A stretch of DNA of 64,000 nt from Ideonella_A sp963843805 (GCA_963843805.1 CAWJLY010000004.1:1-64000), one strand, 5' to 3'. Positions 38,900-48,292 are shown, counted from the stretch's first letter. Translations and numbers: made by a program. Notes: a model not told the origin generated them from the sequence alone.

Positions 38900-39799
38900 A
38901 TGACACCTGCCGCCTCCAGCCAGACCGAACCCCGACTGCATCACGTCTCGTGCCTCGATGCCGGCGGTCTGCATCGCATGGCGTATTGGGAATGGGGCGA
39001 TGCGGCGAACCCGCGGGTGTTGGTCTGTGTGCATGGCCTGTCGCGTCAGGGGCGTGATTTCGATGAGTTCGCGCAAGCCATGCAGGACCGCTACCGGGTG
39101 ATCTGTCCCGATGTCGTGGGCCGCGGGCAATCGGACCATCTGGCCAATCCGAACGGGTACCAGATACCGGCCTATGTCGCCGACATGGTCACGCTGCTGG
39201 CGCGGCTGAATGGACAGACGGTGCACTGGGTCGGCACCTCGATGGGCGGGCTGATCGGCATCGGACTGGCCGCATTGAAAGGCTCACCGATCGAACGCCT
39301 GGTACTCAACGATGTCGGCCCGACGATCACCGCGCAGTCGCTCACGCGAATCGGCAGCTACCTCGGATTGCCGCTGCAATGGCCGAGCGTCGACGCCGCG
39401 GCCGACTATCTGCAGACGATTTCCGATGGTTTCGGCCCGCACAGCCGCGAGCAGTGGCTGGCACTGAGCCGTCCGATGCTCAAGCCGATCACCGGAACCG
39501 ACGGCAAGCCGGCGTGGGTGGCCCACTACGACCCGGCGATTGCGCTGCCGTTCAAGGCCGTCACGCCCGAATTGGCGGCCGCGGGTGAGGTTCTTCTGTG
39601 GCAGGCCTACGATTCGTTGCGCTGCCCGACGCTGCTGCTGCGCGGCGCGCAATCCGATCTGCTGACGCCGCAAACCGCGCGCGCGATGACCGAGCGCGGA
39701 CCGAAAGCCGAACTGTTCGAAGTGGCCGGCGTCGGCCACGCACCGATGTTGGTTCAGCCCGACCAGATCGAGCGCGTGCGGGAGTTCCTGTTGCGCTGA
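38900..39799 (+). CDS. Alpha/beta-fold hydrolase
   Basis: 299-aa serine hydrolase. The oxyanion loop VCVHGLSRQGRDF, nucleophile elbow GTSMGG, an acid residue region LLLRGAQSDLLTP and the catalytic His in GVGHAPMLV are all intact. The substrate is unknown; homologues are annotated as esterases, haloperoxidases or dehydrogenase-associated hydrolases. ATG 38900 is chosen (MTPAASSQ); a much longer upstream frame overlaps bdhA antisense and is not credible. It is 6 bp upstream of relA on the same strand and probably co-transcribed. Confidence 0.88.
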   Translation: MTPAASSQTEPRLHHVSCLDAGGLHRMAYWEWGDAANPRVLVCVHGLSRQGRDFDEFAQAMQDRYRVICPDVVGRGQSDHLANPNGYQIPAYVADMVTLLARLNGQTVHWVGTSMGGLIGIGLAALKGSPIERLVLNDVGPTITAQSLTRIGSYLGLPLQWPSVDAAADYLQTISDGFGPHSREQWLALSRPMLKPITGTDGKPAWVAHYDPAIALPFKAVTPELAAAGEVLLWQAYDSLRCPTLLLRGAQSDLLTPQTARAMTERGPKAELFEVAGVGHAPMLVQPDQIERVREFLLR

Positions 39800-39805
39800 G
39801 CACCG

Positions 39806-42100
39806 ATGAAGACTCGCACCATCGATTCCGGTGCAAGCGAGGTCGATCCCGGCGCCGCCGCAATCGTCGCGCTGACCGACGATCACCCGCTCGACGCCGA
39901 AGCCGAACTGCGTCGCGCGCGCGACTTCGCAACGCCGTTGCTGACGGGCCAGGCGCTCGATACCGGCGAGATGGCGCTGGCGCATGCCGAGGGCGTGGCC
40001 GCCATTCTGGAGGCGATCGGCGCCGCGCCATCGATGCGTGCCGCGGCCTATCTGGTCTACGCCGGTGACTTCCTGCAGCGGCCGGAAGAAGTGGTGACCA
40101 AGGCATTCGGCGCCTCACACGCCAGCCTGGTGATGTTCACCCGCAAACTGGTGCAGATCCAGCGCGCAGCGCGCTCGGCGCAACTCGCTGCCGAGCAGCA
40201 GCGGCTCCAGGCCGAGCGTGTGCGCAAGATGCTGCTCGCTTTTTCGCAGGATCTGCGGGTGGTGCTGCTGCGTCTGGCGTCGCGCTTGCAGACGCTGCGT
40301 TTCTACGCCGCGTCGCGCGTCGACTGCCCGCTCGAGCTGGCGCGTGAATCGATGTCGGTATTTGCGCCCTTGGCCAACCGCCTCGGCATCTGGCAGATCA
40401 AGTGGGAACTCGAAGACCTGGCTTTCCGCTTTCTGCAACCCGCCGACTATCACGCGGTGGCCCGCCTGCTCGATGAACGGCGAGTCGAGCGCGAGCGCAG
40501 CGTCGAGCGGTTTCGCTGCGAACTGGCCGACCTGCTGAACGGCCAGGGTCTGAGTGCCGACGTGCAAGGCCGCCCCAAACACCTGTACAGCATCTGGAAG
40601 AAGATGCAAGGCAAGGCGCTCGACATCGACCATGTGTTCGACTTGCGGGCCACCCGTGTGCTGGTTGAGCAGGTCGCCGACTGTTACGCAGCATTGAGCC
40701 GGGTGCATGGCCGCTATGCCCCGGTCGATTCCGAGTTCGACGATTACATCGCCAAACCCAAACCCAACGGTTACCAGTCGCTGCACACGGTGGTGCGCGA
40801 CGATGCGGGCCGAGCCGTCGAGGTGCAGATCCGCACCGCCGACATGCATGCCCACGCCGAACATGGCGTGGCCGCGCATTGGGCCTACAAGGAGGCGGGA
40901 TCGAAGGCTTACAGCGGCACACATGCGGTGGCCCGCACCGATGTGCAGCTGACCGAGGCACGCAAGTCTGTGCTGCGTGAGCTGCTGGCCTGGGAGCGCG
41001 ACCTGAATGATCCCGCCGCTGCAGCGGGCGACAACACCGCTGCGGCACAGGCCAAGCTGGCCGACCCGCGCATCTACGTGTTCACCCCGCAGGCCGCGGT
41101 GGTCGATCTGCCGGCCGGTGCCACGCCGCTCGACTTTGCCTACGCCTTGCACACCAACCTCGGGCATCGGTGCCGAGGGGCCAAGGTCGACGGGGCCATG
41201 GTCTCGCTGAATACGACGCTGCAAAGCGGGCAGACGGTGGAAGTCATCAGCAGCCGCGAGGGCGGTCCGTCACTGGACTGGCTGAATGCCGAGCTCGGCT
41301 ATCTGCACAGCCCGCGCGCCCGCGCCAAGGTGCGCAGCTGGTTCAACTCATTGCAACAGGCGCAGACCATCGCACGCGGCCGCGATGCGGTCGAGAAACT
41401 GCTGCAGCGCGAGGGCCGTACCGCACTGAAGCTGGAGGATCTGGCGCATCAGCTCGGCTTTCGCACCGCCGACGCCTTGTTCGAGGTGGTCGGCAAGGAC
41501 GAATTCTCGTTGCGCAACATCGAGATCGCCCTGCGCCCGATCGAGCCGCCGCCAAGTGCCGACGAAGTCATTGCGTCGAAGCGCCCCTGGCGCAGTGCGG
41601 GTGATGCGCCGCAGGGCAGCGGGGTGCTGGTGGTCGGCGTCGAGTCGCTGATGACCAGCTTGTCACGTTGTTGCCGGCCGGCGCCACCTGACCCGATCGG
41701 CGGCTATGTGACACGCGGCCGCGGCGTCGCCATCCACCGCAGCGACTGCAGCAATTTTCGAGACATGATGGCGCGCGCTCCCGAACGGGTGATCACGGTG
41801 GCCTGGGGCCGCAAAGGTCGGAAAGGTTCGAAAGCGTCGAAGGACAGTGACGAGAAGCTTTACCCAGTCGACATCGTTGTCGAAGCAACCGACCGTCAAG
41901 GCCTGCTGCGCGACGTGACCGAACTGTTCGCGAAGGAAAAGATGAACGTCAGCGCGGTTCATACCCAGTCGGTCAAGGGGCACGCACTCGGCACGGCCTG
42001 GATGACGTTCACGATCGAAGTGGCCGATACGGGACGCTTGCCCAAGGTGCTGTCCGAAGTGGCCCGGATTTCCGGCGTGCGCCATGCCCGGCGCCGCTGA
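39806..42100 (+). CDS. relA: GTP pyrophosphokinase, monofunctional (p)ppGpp synthetase I
   Basis: 764-aa long RSH protein of the stringent response. The N-terminal hydrolase domain is degenerate: the HD motif expected after the first helices is replaced (YLVYAGDFL), so hydrolysis is not expected. The synthetase domain has RPKHLYSIWKKM and the EFDD motif (residues 310-313) in DSEFDDYIAKPKPNGYQS, the acidic EXDD type of RelA rather than RXKD of bifunctional SpoT/Rel. TGS (IYVFTPQAAVVDLPAGATPL), helical, zinc-finger (SRCCRPAPPDPIGGYV) and ACT domains follow. It should make (p)ppGpp on ribosomes with uncharged tRNA. A SpoT-type gene must exist elsewhere. Confidence 0.95.
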   Translation: MKTRTIDSGASEVDPGAAAIVALTDDHPLDAEAELRRARDFATPLLTGQALDTGEMALAHAEGVAAILEAIGAAPSMRAAAYLVYAGDFLQRPEEVVTKAFGASHASLVMFTRKLVQIQRAARSAQLAAEQQRLQAERVRKMLLAFSQDLRVVLLRLASRLQTLRFYAASRVDCPLELARESMSVFAPLANRLGIWQIKWELEDLAFRFLQPADYHAVARLLDERRVERERSVERFRCELADLLNGQGLSADVQGRPKHLYSIWKKMQGKALDIDHVFDLRATRVLVEQVADCYAALSRVHGRYAPVDSEFDDYIAKPKPNGYQSLHTVVRDDAGRAVEVQIRTADMHAHAEHGVAAHWAYKEAGSKAYSGTHAVARTDVQLTEARKSVLRELLAWERDLNDPAAAAGDNTAAAQAKLADPRIYVFTPQAAVVDLPAGATPLDFAYALHTNLGHRCRGAKVDGAMVSLNTTLQSGQTVEVISSREGGPSLDWLNAELGYLHSPRARAKVRSWFNSLQQAQTIARGRDAVEKLLQREGRTALKLEDLAHQLGFRTADALFEVVGKDEFSLRNIEIALRPIEPPPSADEVIASKRPWRSAGDAPQGSGVLVVGVESLMTSLSRCCRPAPPDPIGGYVTRGRGVAIHRSDCSNFRDMMARAPERVITVAWGRKGRKGSKASKDSDEKLYPVDIVVEATDRQGLLRDVTELFAKEKMNVSAVHTQSVKGHALGTAWMTFTIEVADTGRLPKVLSEVARISGVRHARRR

Positions 42101-42169
42101 AGGATGGCCTGCGGCCAGGTTCGCATCCTCCAGATTGCAGCAAGTTTGGCTGTATACTGAGAGGCTTCA

Positions 42170-42245
42170 GGCGCGTAGCTCAGCTGGTTAGAGCACCACC
42201 TTGACATGGTGGGGGTCGGAGGTTCGAGTCCTCTCGCGCCTACCA
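42170..42245 (+). tRNA. tRNA-Val(GAC)
   Basis: 76-nt cloverleaf including encoded CCA. The acceptor stem is AGGCGCG/CGCGCCT, the D arm GCTCAGCTGGTTAGAGC, the anticodon arm CCACCTTGACATGGTGG with anticodon GAC, and the T arm GGAGGTTCGAGTCCTC. All stems pair cleanly. A TATACT box lies about 11 bp upstream of the 5' end. It lies between relA and a terminator, and no integration is seen at it. Confidence 0.97.
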
Positions 42246-42260
42246 GAATTGGTAGGAACA

Positions 42261-42297
42261 AAAGCCCAGGTCGGTCATTGATCGAGCTGGGCTTTTT
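42261..42297 (+). terminator. Rho-independent terminator after tRNA-Val
   Basis: AAAGCCCAG / CTGGGCTTT perfect 9-bp stem with a 17-base loop followed by a T run, 16 bp after the tRNA 3' end. Confidence 0.85.
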
Positions 42298-42374
42298 CTG
42301 TTTTCATGCGGCGCCTTGGTTTGGTTGTGGCCACTCAGTCCACCTCAGTTGAAGGCCAAGTCGATAATGGCGCG

Positions 42375-42854
42375 ATGCATTCTCGGACACTGCAGCGGGC
42401 CGTCCCATTGTTTGCGGCGTTGCTGGCGTGCCTGGCGGGATGCGGCCGCAAGGAGCCCGCCATCCAATACAAGTGTGAGGCCCGCGGCGAACGTTTCCAC
42501 TATCGAGAAGGCTCGCGGATTGCACCGGCCGGTATCGATGTCGTGCAGTTCTCGCTGCAGACTTCAGGCGCAGGCTACGAGATCAGCGCCGACCCGCCAC
42601 TGCCAGAGATCGCCGACCGGGAGGTCTTGCGCGACGCGACGCGCAGCAGTGATGCCGAGTCCGTCTATCTGCGCGACTGGACCGATGCGAACAGCCGGCA
42701 GCGGACGGTAGCTTCGCTGGTGATCAACACGGTCAGTGGTGACGTCCGGCTGTTCTATCACCGCTGGCTGCCGCCGGACGGATGGCGGGATTCGGACCAG
42801 TTTCTCTATCTGGGCACTTGCCGGAAGGTTGGCGGCGGGGGCGCTGTCGGTTGA
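42375..42854 (+). CDS. Hypothetical lipoprotein
   Basis: 159-aa predicted lipoprotein. The signal peptide ends in the lipobox LAGC (LLACLAGCGRKEP), so it is membrane-anchored after lipidation. The mature part has three further cysteines at most and no domain I recognise. ATG 42375 gives a compact signal peptide; an in-frame ATG at 42306 would put 23 extra residues ahead of it. It stands alone after the tRNA terminator and is convergent with the large hydrolase gene. Confidence 0.65.
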   Translation: MHSRTLQRAVPLFAALLACLAGCGRKEPAIQYKCEARGERFHYREGSRIAPAGIDVVQFSLQTSGAGYEISADPPLPEIADREVLRDATRSSDAESVYLRDWTDANSRQRTVASLVINTVSGDVRLFYHRWLPPDGWRDSDQFLYLGTCRKVGGGGAVG

Positions 42855-43037
42855 CGTCAAAAAAAGCGTTCAACGAGCTTCCTGCGCGAGCAGCCGCTGA
42901 CCTTTGTCGGACGACTGCGATCGGCTGAGCTTGTGGGCAGTGCACGTGCGTTGCCGACGCACGCAGAGCACTCCAGGAAGCTGGAAAGCGCCGCCGGTGC
43001 CTCATCCGCTGGCGGAACGGCTACTTGGCGACAGCTC

Positions 43038-45200
43038 TCACGGATATGTATAGACGTACGCGCTCGGGTAGTAGCGGTTTGCCACCACGTTCAACGTCTT
43101 CGGCGTGCCATAAGCATCGACATCGTTGGGCAGCAGCAGGCGTCTGGACATCAGGTCCTGCGCGGCGACTTTACGTTTGGCAAACAGATCGGCGCTGTTG
43201 GTATAGAGATCGGCCAGCGACGGACGCGGGTCGCCTGCCAGACGGGTTGCAGGCGTCTTCGCCAACGGTACCGACTGCCCTGCGCCCTCGCACCCATCGG
43301 TGCCATCAGCCTTGCCGCCGTAGTCTGGCGAGCGCAGCGCCCATCCCGAATTGGTAGCGGTGGGCCACACGACTTCGGGCAATCGGACGCCCGCAATCTC
43401 GTTGCCCACCGCATCAACCTTGGACACCGAGTTCGGATAAAAGGCGCCGGTCGGGATTCCCGGGATCTTGCTCGCGATACCCTGGTCGATCTGCGAACCG
43501 AAATCGAAATAAGAACGCACCGTCACCAGTCCCGAGTAGAGGTTCAGGCTGGCGGGCAGCGTCGGGAAACCGATGCTGGCCTGCGGCACCGCGCCAATTC
43601 CCAAGGCTGAATAAGGGCCCCGATTCGCGAAGACTGCAGTGCCCTTGTCAATACTGGCGTGAGCGCTGGGGGGCGGCAAGGTGCCGCCGATCCAGTCGTC
43701 GAGTGCCACCCACAAGGCCCGCAACAGCGGATTGGCCTCGACTTGCGAACCGAACTGCAGACAGGTGGTTGGCGCGGTGGTGGTGTTCGCACCGCCGCCG
43801 TGTGGCCCGCTGGCGACCAGATAATTGCGTACGTTGGCGGGCTCTACAACGTCCAGTCCGGTGTTCGGGTGCGTGGTCAGGGTCGAGCCGGCCTTGACCC
43901 ACGTCTCGTTGCTCGAGAACACATTCATGATCTTCGGGCAGGTGTCGGTCGCTGTGCAGCGCACGTTACGGCCATCGGTCTTACCCGTAATGGCATCTGT
44001 GGTGGTCGTGTACGAGAAAGGAAACAGGCCCTCCATCTGCGCGATGTGGTTCTGTCGGTTGCGCTCGGTGCGCCCGACCTGCGCGAAACGGTAGTTGATG
44101 CCCAGGCCGTCGCCGCCTCCGATCCAGTTCAAGGCGCCGTCGAATACCTTGCGGCCTTCGGTATCCTGGTTGAAACCGAGCCATACGAAATCGTTCATCA
44201 GCCTTGCGGGCTGTGACAGTGTCCACGACGAGATTGCCTGAACATCGCCGGCCAGCGGATTGGGCGTACCCTGGTTGTCAGCTTTAGCGTTGCGCAGGAA
44301 GGCGAGCACGTCTCGGACAGCAGCCAGGCCCAGGCCAGCGATATAGGGATCCTTTGCGGTATAGGTCAGCTCGTAGATCCAGCCGCGCTCGAATGGCGCG
44401 TTGCCTGCCAGAGCGATCGTGTTCGGGCTGGTCCAGGACCACTGGTTGGCTGCCAGCGGAACCGCCGGATCGGTCAGGTATTGGCGCTTGGTCAGCTTGG
44501 CCTGCGCCGTATCGGTGGTGACGGTGTTGTAGTAGGTAGTGAACGAGGTGCTGGTCAGGTTGTCGAAGACGATGTACTCGTAGCTCGGGCCGGTGATCGA
44601 GCTGCCGTCAGGATTGCGTGCGATCGGACCGGTCATCTTGATCGTATCGGTCGCATTGGCAGCAAACGGTTCCTGGTCCCAGCCCGACCAGACCAGCGTG
44701 TAGCCCTTGTTCATCAGGAATGCAGGATAGGCAGCTCCCGACACCGTGGCATCGGCTGCGCCGTTGACCCCGGGATTGTTACCACCGCCGGTGCCGTTGA
44801 AACCGCCAAACAGCTTGCCGCCGCGATTGGGAGCCTCATAGAAGATCTTGTGGTTGCCCTTGGTCGAATCAGTTGGTTTGAGGATGAAGAACTCGGCGCT
44901 GTATTCCACCATCCCGGTCGCCGGGTTCTTGTCAGCCAGCGCAATGTCCGCGATGACCTGGTTTTTCGGATCGTTCGGGTCCACCTGGCCATAGGCCACG
45001 CCACGGATTTTCTGGTAAGTGCCTGCAGTTCCGAATGATGTGCCGCCGAAGCTCAGTGCTTCGCTCTTGGCAGTATCGATCACGATCCGGGTGATTCCTT
45101 GCTGCGGACGGGGCGGCGAATCATTGCCGCCGCCACAGCCGGCGAGCGCCAGCGAGATGCAGCCCAGAACGAATGCCGACTTCAAGCGCGGGTTCTGCAT
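43038..45200 (-). CDS. Large alpha/beta-hydrolase-domain lipoprotein
   Basis: 720-aa predicted lipoprotein with lipobox LAGC (ISLALAGCGGGND) and a glycine/proline-rich spacer, then a long domain of the type annotated alpha/beta hydrolase domain-containing protein (Abhydrolase_10). Family-like segments include EAPNRGGKLFGGFNG, GYTLVWSGWDQEP, WLGFNQDTEGRKVFDGALNW and LLRALWVALDDWI. These proteins are secreted or surface proteins of environmental bacteria with unknown substrates. Start at ATG 45200; the frame extends to 45467 without signal-peptide logic. It is convergent with the lipoprotein gene at 42375. Confidence 0.75.
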   Translation of the reverse strand: MQNPRLKSAFVLGCISLALAGCGGGNDSPPRPQQGITRIVIDTAKSEALSFGGTSFGTAGTYQKIRGVAYGQVDPNDPKNQVIADIALADKNPATGMVEYSAEFFILKPTDSTKGNHKIFYEAPNRGGKLFGGFNGTGGGNNPGVNGAADATVSGAAYPAFLMNKGYTLVWSGWDQEPFAANATDTIKMTGPIARNPDGSSITGPSYEYIVFDNLTSTSFTTYYNTVTTDTAQAKLTKRQYLTDPAVPLAANQWSWTSPNTIALAGNAPFERGWIYELTYTAKDPYIAGLGLAAVRDVLAFLRNAKADNQGTPNPLAGDVQAISSWTLSQPARLMNDFVWLGFNQDTEGRKVFDGALNWIGGGDGLGINYRFAQVGRTERNRQNHIAQMEGLFPFSYTTTTDAITGKTDGRNVRCTATDTCPKIMNVFSSNETWVKAGSTLTTHPNTGLDVVEPANVRNYLVASGPHGGGANTTTAPTTCLQFGSQVEANPLLRALWVALDDWIGGTLPPPSAHASIDKGTAVFANRGPYSALGIGAVPQASIGFPTLPASLNLYSGLVTVRSYFDFGSQIDQGIASKIPGIPTGAFYPNSVSKVDAVGNEIAGVRLPEVVWPTATNSGWALRSPDYGGKADGTDGCEGAGQSVPLAKTPATRLAGDPRPSLADLYTNSADLFAKRKVAAQDLMSRRLLLPNDVDAYGTPKTLNVVANRYYPSAYVYTYP

Positions 45201-45517
45201 ATCCGGTCTCCACAGGGCGAGGCAGTGCCGTTCGGGGCGATCGGTTGACGTGCGTGCGCCGAATGATGTTAGGACCAGCGATCGACCCACTGGAATCGGG
45301 TTTTCCCTGCGTGGTGCAAATCCCACCTCGGGGCCATCCGGCGGCCCAGGCCTGAAGAACCCCCACGTCAAGCTTTGGCGTTGACGCTGCCGTGCAGGGC
45401 GCGTTGGTAGCGACTGCGCCGGACGAGCGAGGCAGCGCGTCTCGGCGGCCGGCCGACAAGTCGGCAAATCTCATGTTCCGATGGTGATCGACCGCCGCTT
45501 CTGGTCTGATGCGGAGC
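45201..45517. other. Intergenic region, 317 bp, between hydrolase lipoprotein and mgtE
   Basis: Divergent promoter region. A 6-bp inverted repeat CGTCAA/TTGACG (45366-45386) is the only structure noticed. I do not recognise a Mg-sensing M-box or other riboswitch here. Confidence 0.4.
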
Positions 45518-46916
45518 ATGAAGATGAACCGATCGGATCAAAAGCACAAGGCCCAGCGACGCGAGCGTTGGCAGATGTTGCTGGAAGCTGCGCTGGCCCA
45601 TCCGTCCAGCTCGCCGCCGGGCCAGACCGTCGGATCGCTGATCGCCGACCTCGACGGCAGCGGCATAGCCGATGCGCTGGAGACGCTGGACCCTGATCAG
45701 CGGCGTGAACTTGTGGCAGCACGTGTCGCCGCAGCGCCGCGGCCAGGTGTTGGTCGAGACCCACGGCGAGGTGCGGCGTGGGCTGATCGAGTGGACGAGT
45801 CCGGCCGAGCTGGCCGATGCGGTCAAGGGGCTCGATCTCGACGACCTGTCCGATATCGACGCCGATCTGCCGCCCGCCGCGCTCGAGGCCGCGCTGGCAC
45901 AGATGGATCCGCAGCGGCGACGTCGCTTCGAGCGGTTGCGCGGCTATCCCGATGACTGTGCCGGTGGTTTGATGGACGATGATCCGGTGTCGGTCGGCCC
46001 TGACGTCACTGTGGCGCAGGCCGTGCAGACGCTGCGCAGCCATCGGGCGACGCTGGGTGTCTTGCCTGAGCACCTGCATGCCTTGATGGTCGTCGACGGC
46101 GAAGGCCGCTATCGGGGCATGGTCGAACTGGCGGAACTGCTGATCGGCGATTCGTCGCAGCGGGTGGCCGAGCTGATGACGCGCCAGGGCGATGCAATCC
46201 CTGTCGAGACGCCTGCCGACGAGGTGGCGCGCCGCTTCGAAGATCTGAATCTGCTTTCGGCGGCAGTCGTCGACGCCGATGGCCGCTTGATCGGGCGCAT
46301 CACCGTCGACGATGTGGTCGACGTGATCCGCGACCAGGCCGAGCGCTCGCAACTGGCCAATACAGGCCTCGACAAGGAGAGCGACACCTTCGCGCCGACC
46401 TGGGTGGCCAGCCGCCGCCGAGCCGTCTGGCTTGGCGTCAACCTGTGCAATGCGCTGGTTGCCGCATCGATCATCAGCCTGTTCGCAAAGACGATCGATC
46501 AGCTGGTCGCTTTGGCGGTGCTGATGCCGGTGGTCGCCAGCATGGGCGGCGTCGCAGGCACGCAGAGCATGGCGTTGGTGATCCGGGCGATTGCGCTCGA
46601 CCAGGTGCATGGCGGTGCCCGATGGCGTCTGCTGCGTCGCGAAATGACCGTCGGCGGGCTCAACGGCGTGTTGTGGGCGCTGGTTGTTGCCGCCGTCGCG
46701 ATGGTCTGGTTCGGCAGCCCGGCGCTGGCCGGTGTGTTTGCGGCGGCGGTCGTGCTCAATCTGGTGATTGGCGTTTTTGCCGGCACCGGTATCCCGATGC
46801 TGCTGTCGCGGATGGGCATCGATCCGGCGCTGGCCGGCGGCGTGGTGCTGGTGGCGCTGACCGACGCCCTCGGTTTCGGGATATTTCTGGGGCTGGGCAG
46901 CGCCTTGCTGCTTTAG
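45518..46916 (+). pseudogene. mgtE: Magnesium transporter MgtE, interrupted by one frameshift
   Basis: MgtE-type Mg2+ channel/transporter in two frames. From 45518 the first frame gives the start of the N domain, reaching IADALETLDPDQRREL. At about 45711 the reading must move to the +1 frame (WQHVSPQRRGQVLVETHGE), which continues through the CBS pair (DDPVSVGPDVTVAQAV; VAELMTRQGDAIPVETPADE) and five membrane helices with the pore-lining PVVASMGGVAGTQS, to the stop at 46916. The local sequence is CTTGTGG where CTGTGG would restore one protein of about 465 aa. Apart from this extra T the gene is intact, so sequence error or very recent inactivation are both possible. ATG 45524 is an alternative start. 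Confidence 0.8.
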
Positions 46917-46994
46917 GGCAACGCTGAACAAGTCCCACGCGGCGCGCGCATCCTCGTTGCTGGCGCACTCGCGGGAACCTGTTCAGCGTCGCCT
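46915..46994. repeat. 80-bp imperfect inverted-repeat element between convergent genes
   Basis: The left arm at 46915 (AGGGCAACGCTGAACAAGTC) and the reverse complement of the right arm ending at 46994 (AGGCGACGCTGAACAGGTTC) match at 16 of 20 bases. They could form a long hairpin acting as a bidirectional terminator for mgtE and the HPP gene. A third arm occurs at 17008-17031, so this is a dispersed repeat, possibly a MITE-like element derived from IS ends. No transposase is encoded. Confidence 0.55.
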
Positions 46995-47012
46995 TGACGA
47001 GCCGCCATTCAG

Positions 47013-47495
47013 TCAGTGGATACGCCGCGCCAGATAGACTGCGGCCCGTTGCAGCAGGATCAGCGCCGCGGTGATGCCCACCGCGATGCTGAACATCGCC
47101 AGGTTGCTCTCGTCACTGGCGCGCAGACCGAAGCTGAGCGCCGTGGCGACCGCCGGCGGATGCATGGCATCGAGCAGGACCATTCCGACGATCGCGAGCA
47201 CCATCGCGGCACCCGCCGAAATATAGCCGGGGCCGATCGTCGCATAGGTGACAAGGCCGAGCGCCGCGGCGCCGATCTGCGAAATCACCAGTGTGCGTAC
47301 GCTGTTGACCCGGTGGTTGGGATCCAGATAGATCAGGAAGGCGCTCGAGGCCAGCGAGGCGAACAGCAGCCGTTGCTCGCTCAGCACCTCGACGAATGCC
47401 AACACCAGCAAGATCGTCGCCGTCGGCATGATCGCCAGCAGCAGCTCGCGCCGCAGCGACATCCGCCGCAGGTGCGGCGCAGAAATCTTGCTCAT
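47013..47495 (-). CDS. HPP-family membrane protein
   Basis: 160-aa integral membrane protein with four or five hydrophobic helices. The HPP motif is in LLDAMHPPAVATAL, which names the family; some eukaryotic and cyanobacterial members are reported nitrite transporters, and bacterial roles are mostly unknown. It starts at ATG 47495, overlapping the upstream DUF1622 stop by 4 bp (ATGA), indicating translational coupling. It is convergent with mgtE across an inverted-repeat element. Confidence 0.85.
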   Translation of the reverse strand: MSKISAPHLRRMSLRRELLLAIMPTATILLVLAFVEVLSEQRLLFASLASSAFLIYLDPNHRVNSVRTLVISQIGAAALGLVTYATIGPGYISAGAAMVLAIVGMVLLDAMHPPAVATALSFGLRASDESNLAMFSIAVGITAALILLQRAAVYLARRIH

Positions 47496-47890
47496 CGCAG
47501 CCGTTGCGGCTCAGGGCCGGGCTCGGGCCGCAGCGCCGGCGCTTCCTGGCGCGCCAGGTCGCCCTCCATCTCGCGCGCGAGGAAGAAGTTCAAGGCGGTG
47601 CGAATGACGGCGATTGCCGCCAGCTTGCCGATCCGATCCCAGGTCGGCGCAATCGACGTCGACAAGATGTCGGCGGCCAACTGCAATTCGAGGGCCAGCA
47701 TGAGATAACGCGCGAACGACAGCCGGATCGGCGTGAAGCTGTGGCCAGAACCTGACATCGCATAGCGCACCAGCCCGATCACCGCAATCACGATCCCTGC
47801 TGCAATCACCAGCGCGCCGATGGTCTCGACAAGCAGACGCAGCCACTCGACGCCCGCCTGTACCCAGCCTTCGACCTGCTCAAACGACAT
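47492..47890 (-). CDS. DUF1622 membrane protein
   Basis: 132-aa membrane protein. The helix VETIGALVIAAGIVIAVIGLVRY near residue 20 is followed by FTPIRLSFARYLMLALELQLAADIL and TWDRIGKLAAIAVIRTALNFFLAREM, the characteristic DUF1622 pattern. No function is established. Start at ATG 47890 (MSFEQVEGWVQAGV) rather than 47971, because the longer version adds a non-hydrophobic low-complexity leader. It is in an operon with the HPP gene (4-bp overlap). Confidence 0.8.
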   Translation of the reverse strand: MSFEQVEGWVQAGVEWLRLLVETIGALVIAAGIVIAVIGLVRYAMSGSGHSFTPIRLSFARYLMLALELQLAADILSTSIAPTWDRIGKLAAIAVIRTALNFFLAREMEGDLARQEAPALRPEPGPEPQRLR

Positions 47891-48088
47891 CCGCTCCCCG
47901 CTGGCGCTAAAACGTGCGCCGCCCGATACCAGGCTCGACGCTACTTTCGTGAGTGCCGCCGGCGCCGGCAAAGTTCACTGACGGTCGCAAAATTGCACAG
48001 CCGCCGCCGGCAGGCTGCCGCCCGGGAGCGGATGCAGCGCAAAATCCGCCCTTCGATCCGCCAATCAGCTCATGAAACTCGCCCTTGC

Positions 48089-48292
48089 ATGATCCTGGTT
48101 ACCGTTGCCGGCTGCGCGGCGACCAGTGGCGTCGTCGCCATCGGCAGCGACAGCTGGACAGTCACCCACCAAGACAAGGGTCCACTCGGCTCGCTGGGCG
48201 AACTGCGGGCTACCGCCTACCGGGAAGCATCGTCGTTCTGTGCAGCCATGGGCAAGGAGTTGCAGGTGCTTCGCATCGACGATACACCGTAG
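48089..48292 (+). CDS. Small lipoprotein-like protein, start possibly frame-broken
   Basis: 67-aa product from ATG 48089 with a very short leader ending in a lipobox-like VAGC, then ATSGVVAIGSDSWTVTHQDKG and YREASSFCAAMGKELQVLRI. This resembles small envelope lipoproteins with a C-terminal AYREA..FC....E.QVL pattern. A nearby ATG at 48072 (MKLALA) would supply a normal signal peptide (MKLALAMILVTVAGC) if one base were added before 48089, so a single-base deletion is suspected. No function known. Confidence 0.5.
   Translation: MILVTVAGCAATSGVVAIGSDSWTVTHQDKGPLGSLGELRATAYREASSFCAAMGKELQVLRIDDTP

Noticed and set aside
45201..45517. Mg-sensing riboswitch upstream of mgtE
   Set aside because: I could not fold or recognise M-box or ykkC-type core sequences in this region.
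45700..45720. Programmed ribosomal frameshift in mgtE
   Set aside because: No slippery heptamer or downstream pseudoknot is evident, and MgtE is not known to use frameshifting; an extra base is simpler.
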